In this document: positions 49,072 through 60,220 of the stretch, piece by piece
Layout: the number at the start of each line of letters is the position of its first letter
Position numbering within the stretch: the first letter of the stretch is position 1
Assembly: GCF_945859685.1 (NCBI RefSeq)
Contig: NC_079147.1
Coordinates: 303,054,485-303,118,484 of the forward strand
DNA length: 64,000 nucleotides
Direction of reading: 5' to 3'
Origin: Eupeodes corollae
Lineage: Eukaryota > Arthropoda > Insecta > Diptera > Syrphidae
Position numbers and translations under genes: made by a program
Notes under the pieces: model-generated
The model's input: only the letters and a program-made list of their open reading frames with translations
The model's database searches: none
Told to the model about the DNA's origin: nothing

Positions 49072-51135
49072 TTAGGCTTTGGACGTTAATAACTTCTCCT
49101 GTATTTCTAATTCTGTATCTGTTTCAGGTTTGACATTTATTTCTTTCTGACCAATTTTTTGGGCGTCCTGTAAAGTTGTCGGCAAGACAGTGTTGTTTGT
49201 TTCTGGAAGAAATAAGACCAAAGAGCCCGATAAGAAGGCACTGCATGCAAACAGGATTGCCGGTGCTGAAGTGTAGTATTTTGCCTATGATCAAGAAATC
49301 AGAATAGTAGAAAGAAAAAGTTTTGAATAAATTAAAAGTTCCATAATTTTGTAAAACCACCCTTTAGTTCTATAAGCTTACCAAAAGTGGTGTTTGAGGA
49401 GCTACCATTGCTCCAAATCGTCCAATCATGGAACAAAACGACCCCAAAGTGCTTCGGGAATTCGTTGGAAATATTTCCGAGGTGAAGATATACAATACTT
49501 GAAACGAAGCAGTGATTGACATTTTTCCAAGAAGATACAATATCAATCGAAGACTATCATTTGAGGCTACGAAAGTTTTATGTAGGTCACTTGGCCAGAC
49601 TCTTACCGTAATTTATATTACTTACCTGAAGCGCAAAAATTCATTGCCATAATACTGACTCCACTCAAAAACAAATATCCACATTGCGAAGCCTTCCTTC
49701 CATAACGATTCATTGTGACAGCTGGCAGCCAAATTCCTGGGATTTCAATAAACGACAAATACATAAAATTGTCGTACTTATTTCCGCCGAGCAGTCCCAA
49801 ATTCAAACTAAGTCCCAGGAATGTGAAAACATTTGTGAACCAACATAAGGAAATATTCATAATTCGCCAGGGAAACGCTCTGAATGCATCGCCAATGGAA
49901 AATTTTTGAGCTTTTGAATCGATACCCAATAGGTTTTTCCTATTGGCCTGAAGTAATTTTTCAATACTGGCATCTGATAGCTTACGTTTGTTGATCTTTG
50001 CAGCTTTTCGTAGAATTTGTATTGCTTTTTCTTCTTCTTCTCGAGACAATAACCATCGAACACTTTCGGGAAGTACCCAGGAGAGTGACAGAAATCCCAA
50101 GGCAGGAATGTAAAAAATTCGCTCAACCACACGCCAATTATGGAAGCTTTTAACTACGTATGCGAGTAGAACACGGCCTAGGCTGTTAAACATGGGGACC
50201 AAAGTACAAGCATGTACCCGAATGCTGGGGCCTACAAATTCTAGGGCAAGCACGAACGCTATTCCAAAGATGGCTGAACCAAATAAGTTATCCAAGAAAC
50301 CGAGAAGGACGAAAATGTAATAATTCGGTGAGAAGGATCGAAGAATTCCCATGACCGTACTCAAAGCACTTCCCCATGCCATCACTGTACTGCGGCCATA
50401 CCTAAAAATTAAATTTAAAAAGTCTCTATATGCCTGACCCACTTTTGTTCTAACCTGTCGGAAAGGTACCCGCCTAGAGGTATGCCTAGAAACTGTCCAA
50501 AATTGTTTATAGTCCCAACCATTGCAAGTTTCCATTCGTCGGTACAAAACACTTTGAACTTTGCTTAAAACATAAATATCAACAAATCTGGTCGAAATAA
50601 AGCAAACTTACGTCATTGGAAACTGTCACTTCCTCATCTCGAAATATAAAATCCTCTCCACAATCTATTCGGGAAGATTGATTAAAGCTTCCTGCGTGAC
50701 AAGAATTCTGTCCAGATCCATCATCGATGGTTGAGTTAAATGTTTTAAATCGGTGGCACTTATCGAGTTGACCGCTTGAAGCCTTTGGTATTGAAAATGG
50801 TACCCACGGTTTTTCGTATGAACTTTCTAATCCATCATCACATTCTGGAACTCGACACCTTCAATTATATGAATTTCATATCACTACAGGTATTAATTTA
50901 AGCTCTACGTTCGGGTAGCTTTAGGTTGGTACCTATAAACGACTGTACTTGCAGTAAAAATAAACTCGTATTTAAGAATTGCATGAAATATCACCAAAGC
51001 AAATGAAAGGCAATAAACTCGAAGCTGAAACTTTCCGAATTGTCCGATTTTTATTAAAATGTCGTCCAAACCAAATGGATGTGATTCTATTGAAACTTTT
51101 GCGGCATTTTCACAGCCGTTTTCATTCGAAGACAT
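49072..51135 (-). CDS. SLC22-like organic ion transporter, paralogue 1
   Basis: Six exons on the minus strand: 50933-51135, 50612-50858, 50455-50558, 49626-50401, 49382-49566 and 49072-49284. Splice sites are GT-AG, the phases close, and the product has 575 residues. SLC22 proteins are plasma-membrane major facilitators that move organic cations, anions or zwitterions. Family features seen: start FGLDDILIKIGQFGKFQ before TM1; a large first extracellular loop (exon 2) with five Cys plus one in exon 3; GGYLSDRYGR between TM2 and TM3; PESVRWLL near residue 296; EIFPTNSR and LFLPETNNTVLP near the C-terminus. Exon 5 has no ATG of its own and was found by comparison with the second gene. The tandem partner is at 60221-62253. 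In Drosophila this group includes the carcinine transporter CarT; substrate cannot be read from sequence. The gene looks intact. Confidence 0.93.
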
Positions 51136-51699
51136 TTTGGTCTAAGGTACTAGAAAGATAAATTCTTCAGATTCTTGCGGGATTTCGCACTTTTATTCAA
51201 GACTTTTAACAAATCTAATTGTGATAATAATTTTGTTGGTTTAAGCTACGTAAAGGAAGAAGATTTATTGTTTTACTATGGTAAACAATAATTTTTAGAT
51301 TTTTTAAAAATATCTTTTATAATGGTCTGAAGATATGAGAGCATAACTAAATCTCATTTCAAATTATGAAATAGATTGTTTGAAAAAAACAATAAAAATC
51401 ATTTTTGTATTTCATCACAAAATTAGGAGAGGGATTGAATGCTTCAGAGAAATTTTCTTGAAAATAAATAGTTTATATTTACTAAATTTGTTAAAGGCGG
51501 TTAAATCGTTGTAAAGATTCTGGTTACATCTGCCAAGTTCAGAAGTTCTTTCTTTAGCCGTACTTGGTGAATGTGGAATATTTTATCACTCTCTGTTTTT
51601 TTTTAAAGTCATTGCAATACTCAGAGCACCTCATTTCAAACCACCACTTTCTTGGATCCACTTTGTCGACTTCTCTAATATCGAAATGTCAAGTTTGAT
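51136..51699. other. 5' flank of SLC22-like paralogue 1
   Basis: Presumed promoter region of the minus-strand gene. I see no clear TATA box or initiator. No coding frame. Confidence 0.4.
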
Positions 51700-52310
51700 T
51701 TGAATTTAAAGTTCGAACTTTTATGATAATGTGGCGTCACAAGCAAAAATACAGGAATTAGAAACAAAATTGTCGGTGTATATTTGTTTTGCATTCTTCC
51801 ACATTCGAGTTGTGAATTTAATGAGCTCCTCATATTTTGTCGTTGCAGTTTCACACCTGAGAAAGATGGATTTGAGACTGAAAACGAATAAGAAAAATCA
51901 GAGAGTACTATGGTTAGATGTTGCAGAAAGTAGATCATTAGTACAAATAATAAAGAGTGTCGGAGAAAGAACAGTGCCCTGAGGCACACCAGCATTTGTG
52001 TTATTGGTTTCAGACTTGAATCCACCTAATCAACTTTTATTGAATGGTTTGAAAGAAAAATTATAATTCAACAAAGAAGAGATTAAACCACAATGCATTT
52101 TCAATAAGAGAGCAAGATATCAGACTTAATCAAACGACTTTGAAATATCAAGGCTGTAATCTTTCTTATTTCAAAACAAAATACCTAAAGGTTCCACTGT
52201 TCGGTGAATTAAATTACCAGATCACTATCATGACCTTGAAAAGAAGGGAAGTAAGTTTAGTCGGTCGATACTTTAAGGAAGAAGAACATTCGCCTTTTGG
52301 GGTCTAAACC
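51700..52310 (-). mobile_element. CR1-like LINE fragment
   Basis: The minus strand reads GVPQGTVLSPTLFIICTNDL near 51990-51930 and FSYSF shortly after. This corresponds to GVPQGSVMSPTLFLIFINDL and FADDSTLSFSYSF of the element at 56479-58650. Upstream (52310-52000) it follows the same element through 57370-57720. It lacks the EN domain and both ends, with frameshifts; the YADD-type box is deleted. Confidence 0.75.
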
Positions 52311-52539
52311 AATGTCGGTTTCCAACTACTCAGAATGACCCGGAAGGTGGATGAAAAAGCTTGCAAAGGGATTTTTTTTAACGTGGATGAACTTTGATTT
52401 TTAAATGGTAGACATGTGCATTCAAGACAACATAAGCGTCCACATTTTAGTCTCAGAATCCACCTCTGTCTATCAACTTTTACTCTCACCTCCCCGTTGT
52501 GCACATGGGGTGCCTAGTACCTCAACTGGAGATTAAGGA

Positions 52540-53579
52540 CAACGAACTTCTGTTATGCAAACTGCGATATTAACTACGGTGACTGCAACCGAGAAAACCA
52601 AGAACGCTTATTTGGATGCTTTGTCATTGGATAAATTCGGCAACATTAGCCTAATATTCGCACACACCCCCACAGAAGAGAAGGATGATAACACCAAGGA
52701 CAAGTCCTTCGAGCTCTGGGACAAAACATATAAGCATTTTAATGTAACATATTAAAATTGCCCTGGCCACTAACAAGGAACCCCTGGTTTGATGAGGAAT
52801 GTCGGCAGGCAAATGCAACCAAACAGCAGGAACGCAAAGCGGCGCTGCGTTGAAGACTACAAGAAGAAGAACTGCTCACGAGGTGTTTGAGCAGAAATTC
52901 GAGACGAACATCGACTTCTCAGAAGGAAAAAGAGAGAGCATGAGAAGCGTGCGGTGAAAGATGTTAAGAGGTTCAAAAACAGGAATGAAGTTCGAAAGTT
53001 TTATGAGCAGGTGAAACGAAATTCACAAGTACGTGAAACTTGAACTGAAGGCTGCAAATACGAAAGTGCAGATTATATAACAGCGACGACGAACCGAATT
53101 CCGCTGTTAGGCAGGATGATTCATTTGACATAGACAACAGACGATTTCCAATAATTTCGTCTTCCCAACTTGGACGTAGTAAAGATTGCTATATCTAAGC
53201 TGAATTCTTACAAAGCCAATGGAACAGATTGCTGTAATGCCGAGCTTTTCAAAGAAATTGAAGATAATTTGGTTGGGAGCATGCACCAACTTATTTGTAC
53301 GATATGGTCAGAAGAAAGCATGCCCGGTTAATGAAATGAAGATAAACTGCACCAACTACAGAGGCATCAGTCTACTCAACATCGCTTACGAAATCTTTTC
53401 TGCAGTAATATGTTAACGTCTTAAGCCCATCGTCAAGAACCTGATAGGTCCTTATCAGTGTGATTTTAGACCAGGAAAGTTCACAGTCAATCAAATATTC
53501 ACATTACGGCAGATCGTGGAAAAACCCAAAAACATTAAATTGACACCCACCATATTTTAACCGATTTCAAGGCCGCATA
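52540..53579 (+). mobile_element. RTE-like retrotransposon, 5' part of an interrupted copy
   Basis: The endonuclease appears at 52600-52760 (LDKFGNISLIFAHTPTEE). After a deletion, the linker and reverse transcriptase follow from about 52770: KLNSYKANGTDCCNAELFKE near 53200, NYRGISLLNIAYEIFSAVIC near 53350, then GQIVEKP. It stops at 53579 inside motif A (TDFKAA). The copy continues at 59211 after the inserted LOA-like element. Many frameshifts; inactive. Confidence 0.8.
53570..53579 (+). repeat. Target-site duplication, left copy
   Basis: AAGGCCGCAT, identical to 59211-59220. These bases are also the normal RTE coding sequence for the FKAA part of motif A, so both flanks belong to the same interrupted element. 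Confidence 0.9.
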
Positions 53580-56500
53580 ACTTCTTCTCCGTCTAGCAAG
53601 AAATGGGGAAGACATTGCCTTGATCCAGGATTGAGGAATCCGTTGTTCAAAAACCTAGGACTCCTGGGTCCTACGCACTGTGTGCGACAGATAAAAGTGA
53701 ACCTAGATCTGGCAAACTAGTAAAACGTAGCATTATTGTATTTTTACTCCATAATTTCAGTGAAAAATATACCACCGTAGCTAGGCTGGAAACAACAAAA
53801 GGAAGTTTCTGGCTAGTGTGGGCGTATCTTGGACATTACCACCTTGGCCCTCCCCCTGAAAAAAACACTGGAGAAAATCGTCGCTGAAGCGAAAAGGCAT
53901 AGGATCCACCTAATTATTGGGAGCGATGTTAACGCTCATCATACTGTATGGGGTAGCACGAATCTCAACGACAGAGGTGAGTCTCTTTTTTATTATATTC
54001 TTGGTACTAACCTCTTAGTAAGTAATGTTGGAAATAAACCAATCTTCGTCACTAAAACTCGACAAGAAGTCCTAGACATAACTCTTGTCTCAGATACTGT
54101 ACACCATATGATCTTCTACTGGAAAGTATCCAAAGAGTACTCGTTCTCTGATCATATATATATCGAGTTCAATATCAATATGGATGAAAAGCCGAGTCCA
54201 TTTACTTTTTGAAATTATTGGAAAACTGACTGGGCTTCATACAAGAACTCATTACAAAGTTTACTTAAACCTAGACTATCTAGTCCTTTTTCTAATGCTA
54301 ATGAACTTGACAAAAAAGTCAATGACCTCACGTCAGCTATGAACAGAATATTGGAAATTTCTTGCTAACTTATACACATAAGAGGAAAGAGGAAACCACA
54401 ATGGTGGGCCTCAGAGCTTGACTCGCTCAGAAAAAAATGCAGAAAACTCTTCAACCGAGCCCAATCTGCAAGACTAGCCTTTTACTGGGACTGTTACAAG
54501 CAATCCCTAAGAATTTACAAGAAGGCACTAAGGAAATCTAAGCGATCTTCTTGGCGATCCTTCTGTGGCACGATAGAAGAAACTTCTGAAGCCTCTAGGT
54601 TACGGAAAATTCTTTTAACTAATCCAGCGATGCCAAGTTGCTTGAAAAATGCAGATGGCTCCTGGGAAAATTGAAGTAATGAATCGCTGAACTTACTATT
54701 GGACACTCACTTTCCTGGTAGTTCTCTTACCGAAACTAACAACAGTTATATAAGTTCAAGTCCCAACACAGCATATTCAATAGGTCCGATCTCAAGGGAC
54801 AAGCTACAACGGGTTCTCAACAGCTTCAAACCTTTTAAATCTGCAGGACCATATGGAATAATACCAGCCGAGCTACAAAAGACTTCTGATATAATAGCAC
54901 CAATCCTTGAGGCAATTTTTACAAGCTGTCTTTACCTGGTCCATGTTCCCTCGGCATGGAGAGAAGTTAAAGTTGTTTTTATACCCCAAGTAGGTAAATG
55001 CTCGCAAGTCAATCCTAAAGATTTGCGACCTATAAGTCTATCATCATTCCTTCTTAAGACCTTGGAAAGATTAATTGATATACATTTAAGGGCAAGTATT
55101 GATACAAGACTTCTGTCTTCGTCTCAACATGTCTACTGTAAATTAAAATCGGTGGAAACAGCGTTACACACCTTAGTACGCACCGCCTAATATTATCTCC
55201 ATTATAAAGAGTTCACTATGGTTGCTTTCCTTGATATTAAAGGGGCCTTTAACAACGAGAACACATCTGCAATCACATCTGCACTAACATCTCTAAATGT
55301 AGAGAATTCGCTTGGGGAGTTCATTCATTTAATGCTGGTTAGCAGAATAATTAACTCTAAACTGGGCAACTCTTCTGGTATTCTATCCCCTCTTCTCTGG
55401 AACCTGGTGGTGAATGAAATCCTAACTAGTCTGGATGCGGAGGGCTTCAGAGCGATAGCCTATGCGGACGACGTTGCTAAAGCAGTTTCAGGAAAGCATC
55501 TTAACACCCTAAAAGAACTCTTACAAAATGCCTTGGACAGACTAATACTTTGGGTTGATCGATGTGGACTGAGTGTTAACCCACACAAAACCGATTAAGT
55601 CTAATTTTCGAGGGGATTTAAAATTCCATTTGTCAACCACCCTTTATTAAAGGAATCCAATTAAAATTCTCAGTCGAGGCTAAATACCTGGGTCTTGTCT
55701 TATTAAGCTAATTAAATTGGAAACGCAACGTACAGAAAAGAGTCAACAAAGCTACTACAGCTCTCTTTTCTTGCAAAAAGCTATTGATAATAAATGGGGC
55801 TTACAACCCAGAATCACGCATTGGCTATACACATCGGTAATCAGACCGATTTCAATGTACGGCTTGGAAGTATGGTGGACTTTTTTAGAGAAAGGTATAA
55901 ACAGGCTATAATGAAAGGTATAAACAGCTTGCCTATGTACATATAAGCGGATCGCTTCGCACGACCCCATCTGCGGCACTTCCTTACTCTACCTAACACC
56001 TCTTGACATATTAAGCAAACAAATAGCTGCAAGCTCTGCTATTCGTCTCAAAGTTTAGTCGCAGTGGACTAACAAAAACATTGGCCACTCCGTAATTTAG
56101 AATCAATCCCAAAGCACACAGAATACATCATCCCCCAACTGCAGATCTTTCTGGGAGGATAGGACATTCCTGGAAGATGGGTCAATCCATTTTAATACAG
56201 ATGGTTCAAAACAAAAGAAGGGGTTGGTGGAGGTGTTTACTCTGAACGACTGAAATTAAGTCTCTCATTCCGCCTTCCCAATCATTGTAGTGTGTTGCAG
56301 GCGGAACTTTTGGAGATAAAAGAAGTCTTGCCCTGGCTTAAAGAAAACGTAATATCAACATCTGATATCAGTATTTTCTCAGGTAGTCAGGCTGCTATCA
56401 AATCACTGGACTCTATCTGTACAAACTCTATAACAGTCCATAACTGTCGATCATCCCTAATGGCGATGGCACAACAGTTTTTTTTTTATAATTTACAGGC

Positions 56501-59210
56501 ACTCAAGGGGTTATTAGTACCCTTTATATGTTTATATTTAAACACAGTGCGAGCATTAGGAAAATAGGGAAGGATTTAAAAGGAGATACCGGTGCACATT
56601 GGTCTTAAAATTCTAAACATCAAAATGAGAGGGAAAACCAGACTTGGCTAAAGCATTCCACATTCTCGATGTGCGATTTAAGAAAGAATCTCTATACTTG
56701 ATAGTACGCCCGAAATTGAGCTCAAGGGTAAACTGATGAGCATTCCTGGAAGTACGAGTATTGCGGCTGAATCGTTTAAGGGGTGGAATGCAACTGGCTA
56801 GTTCAACAGAACATTGTAAAAATATCGATAAAACAACGAAAGGCATTGCGACGGTGATCTAGGGGTGAAAAATTTCTTGGAGAAATCTTATGCACCTGGT
56901 AGCATTTTTGGCGATATCGAATATGTGATCATTCCATAAGAGGTGATCTGTGATATTCATACCGAGTTCTGAAAGTTGATTAGTTTCCTGGATGCAAGTG
57001 CCGCTCATGCTTAGTGGCATCGGGTGTGGGTTACGCTTTAACGACATAAGACAGCATTGAGTTTTCGAAGCATTAAATTCTACACGGTTTTTGATTCCCC
57101 ATTGGACAATGCAGTCAAGATCAGAATTTAATGAGCTTATCATACGGTGCCGTTGAAATTCCACATCCGAAGGACGAGGATGTGAATCTAGAAACGAATA
57201 TGAAAAGCTGAGGGTACTGTCGTCGGCGAAACAGTTTAATGGATTAAAAGTGACAGACAAAAGATCGTTTATAAATATAAGGAAGAGAGTCGGAGACATA
57301 ACGGAGCCCTGGGGGACACCAGCATTTATTTTATGAATTTCAAACTTGAAACCATCCAATACAACTTGTATCGAACGGTTAGAAAGGTAATTTTTAATCC
57401 AACGAAGAAGAGATTTACAATACCAAAAGCATGCATTTTCGATAAGAGAGCTTTGTGCCAAACTCTATCAAATGCTTTTGAAATATCAAGTGCAATAATC
57501 TTACTTTCTCCAAAACGATGTAAAGATTTGTTCCACTGTTCGGTGAGATGAACTATGAGATCACCAGTGGACCTATTGCTACGAAAGCCATACTGTCGGT
57601 CATTAAGAAGCTTCCGTTCTTCAAGATATTTCTTAAGCTGGAAATTAATCAGCGTTTCCATGACCTTAGAAATAAGGGGCGTAAGTGCAATTGGACGATA
57701 GTTTGAGGGAGAGGAGGATTCGCCTTTTTTGGGGACATGCTGGACAAAAGATTCGTCCCATAGAATCATTTACGCTCTCAAGAACAGGAGGACTCATGAC
57801 ACTTTCCGGTAGCGTCGAATTAACAGCAAACTGTGCTGCAAGCAAATTTACTTTATCAATCGAGCTTACATAGGGAGTGTCATTGTGGACGAGCGTTGGA
57901 TCTGAGGATGACGTGGTGTTTCGTACGTTTTTTACAAATGACCAGAAATGTTTACTACCTTTGGGACATTGTAGTATTTTTTGCCTTAATTTCTGATCAT
58001 GCAAAAATTTGGTTCGACGAATATGACCATTACATGTCTTACTACCTTGTTTGAGCTTATTCCGGTTTTCCTCAGTCGGGTTGGCTTTGTAACAACGGAT
58101 ACTTACATCTCTGATCCTAATAACCTCTTTACAGCTCGAATCAAACCATGAGTTCTCTTTGGGTTTGATAGATTTTACCCTGTTCGGGATAAAATTTCTC
58201 ATTCCACAAAGAATTAAATTTGTAACCATATCTGCGCTACCGAGAAAGCATAGTGACTAATTAAAGTTCCTGAAGAATTCATTGAGACCGTCCTAGTTGG
58301 CTTTCTCATATTGCCAAACGGTTCTCATAGGAGTTTTTTCTTTAACTCAGTTTTTTAGACATGAGAATTTTGCAGATACGATACAATGGTCTGATGTACC
58401 TAGAGGCGGTAATACACTGATTGTGTATTTATTAGGGTCAGAGGTAAGAAACAAGTCTAGGGTGTTGGCGGATTGACCTTCAACGTCAGGGATTCGAGTT
58501 GGCTCAGCGACTAGCTGAGTAATTGATTTAACTCAGCAAAGATCTCAACATACCTTCCTTCCATTATTGACTGGCCAGAATAACGAAGCCAAGAAGAATT
58601 GTGTACATTGAAATCGCCCACAATGACGATTTCAGTGTGAGGATAATGGGAAATATTCACCTTTGCTGGGTGCCGGGCCATAGAGACATTCCAGGTAACT
58701 GTAAGGCAGATGAACTCGCCAGGAAAGGCATACCAAGACGCTGTGAGGAGGGCAGGTACTAGGTTGAACAACATCACCACGTGTCAGGTCACAAAAAACA
58801 TCTGGCCAACACTAGATTTAAAACGTTCAAGGTACTTTCTATCTCTAAGCAGATCGCATATAAAATCAATAATAGGTGTCATAACCGGACACTGTCTAAT
58901 AGGAAAGCACTCCACTCAAATGGCTTTTGCAGAAGCTGTATGGACGAGGAAGAGGAAGAAACAGTTCTTTACTTTCTCTGCACATGTTCTGCTGTGGCTC
59001 GGAATCGCAAGAATTACCTAGGAGAATTCTTCTTTAACGATCTAAATCACATCAGCATAATCAGCCTCTCACGTTTCGTAAGGGACTTAAACTGATTCCA
59101 TTGAGCAAAGGAGGAAGCCTCAAGATTCATGTGGTATCACAATGGGCAGTTAAACTGGCCTAAGTGTGCCCGTTTCCATCTTGGACAGCCACTTTAACCT
59201 AACCTAACCT
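53580..59210 (+). mobile_element. LOA-clade-like (Lian-type) retrotransposon with RNase H, interrupted
   Basis: Domains in order on the plus strand: endonuclease from 53600 (ARNGEDIALIQ), 53829-54212 (LIIGSDVNAHHTVWGSTNLN, then SFSDHIYIEF); linker 54380-54690 (KKCRKLFNRAQSA, ASRLRKIL); reverse transcriptase 54699-55600 (ISLSSFLLKTLERLI, motif A FLDIKGAFN, motif C AYADDVAKAV); RNase H from 56190 (NTDGSK, AELLEIKE), continuing after an inserted CR1-like element at 58650 (IHLCWVPGHRDIPGNCKADE), and a C-terminal zinc-knuckle-like CRSC...CTC segment (58925-58990). The 3' tail is CCTAACCTAACCTAA. RNase H plus APE endonuclease plus an AACCT tail fits LOA elements. The second RNase H catalytic Asp is Gly (FSGSQAAI), and stops interrupt the frames, so it is inactive. 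It is 5' truncated, inserted in an RTE copy with a 10 bp target duplication. Confidence 0.85.
56479..58650 (-). mobile_element. CR1-like LINE inserted in the LOA-like element
   Basis: Minus strand. It starts inside the endonuclease (EIVIVGDFNVHNSSWLRYSG at about 58640-58560), continues through the linker (58229-57770), and has a reverse transcriptase with NYRPIALTPLISKVMETLIN, motif A IALDISKAFDRVWHKALLSK, motif B NAGVPQGSVMSPTLFLIFIN and motif C NCFADDSTLSFS. The C-terminal domain reads RNTRTSRNAHQFTLELNFGR and TSRMWNALAKSGFP (56760-56650). It ends in a run of T at 56479-56489, the poly(A) tail on this strand. The reverse transcriptase domains are nearly intact but frameshifts separate the three main frames (58229-57666, 57769-57326, 57461-56859). 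I see no clear target-site duplication. Placement in CR1 rather than a related clade is tentative. Confidence 0.82.
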
Positions 59211-59220
59211 AAGGCCGCAT
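59211..59220 (+). repeat. Target-site duplication, right copy
   Basis: AAGGCCGCAT, directly after the AACCT tail of the LOA-like element and identical to 53570-53579. Confidence 0.9.
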
Positions 59221-59615
59221 GTGGCAGAATCTGCAGGGACGAGCTGTATAGAGCAATGTCTAGTTTTGGCATCCCTGCCAAACTCATCTGTTTGTGCAGG
59301 ATGACCAGACCATGGATAATTCGGGCAGCCCCATAAAGGTTGGAAACAAATTAATCTTTCCTTGTCTTAATTTTACCTTTCGTTGGCAAAAAGGCGGCAA
59401 AAATTGGTTTAACGGTTAATGAGGGTAAGACAAAGTACATGCTGCCATCAAGAAAGGACTTACGAGTACAACACAGACGTCTCGGTCTAAACGTCACCAT
59501 CGTTTGACGTAACTTTGAGGTAACTAAGGACTTCGTCTACCTAGGCTCCGCTATGAAAGCAGAAAACAACACCAGCGCTGAGATAAAACGAATAACAACT
59601 CTTGCTAACCACTGA
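59211..59615 (+). mobile_element. RTE-like retrotransposon, 3' part of the interrupted copy
   Basis: Continues the reading from 53579: DELYRAMSSFGIPAKLICLC, which follows motif A in the other RTE copies. After a deletion that removes motifs B and C, it reads KIGLTVNEGKTKYMLPSRKD (59400-59455), NVTIV, then YLGSAMKAENNTSAEIKRI and TLANH, ending at about 59613. It lacks the C-terminus and the TAAG tail. Confidence 0.85.
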
Positions 59616-60220
59616 CTGTTTCTTTAAACAAGTAAGCTTATTTAAAAGAGCTAACTACTGTCAAATATTAGAGCTAACTAATGACAACCATTCTCATGGT
59701 CTTTTTTATGTAGATTTTGGGTTATTACGAAAACATTGATATGAAGAATTTTCATTCATTCATTAAGTCGACCTTAAACAATAAATCAAATAATATAAAC
59801 TTCAAGTACTGTAAATTCAAAACAATTTATTTACGTTACGAAAATAATTTAATTGTAAATTTTTCCTATTTATTTATTTTATTGCAACACGTTATTTACT
59901 AATTTATTTATTAACTCACAATCATTTACTCACTATTTTATGAACAAAGTTTAAGTGTAGAAACACCTTAAGGTTGTTAGTCAGTTATTTTTGTATATTT
60001 TCACTTATCTTTTATCTTTTCTGTAATTTAATTTGGAATGTTTCTTATATAAATAGTAAATACATATAAATACATAAGATAATGTTTCAGTAGAAAGACT
60101 AATATATCAAATCACTTTTTTTGAGATGAGCGATGACAAATCTTACTACTTTTAAGCTTGCTTACTTAAATATTTAAAATTTGTATTTTTCCACTAATAC
60201 ATTTTTTTTATCGTTGTTAA
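59616..60220. other. AT-rich spacer and probable 3' UTR of SLC22-like paralogue 2
   Basis: No coding frame that I can support. Several TTTATT stretches (for example near 59870-59890) could be polyadenylation signals for the minus-strand gene. Confidence 0.4.

Noticed and set aside
59196..59210. CCTAACCTAACCTAA, like an insect TTAGG telomere repeat
   Set aside because: It is the 3' tail of the LOA-like element, directly followed by its target-site duplication, and far too short for a telomere.
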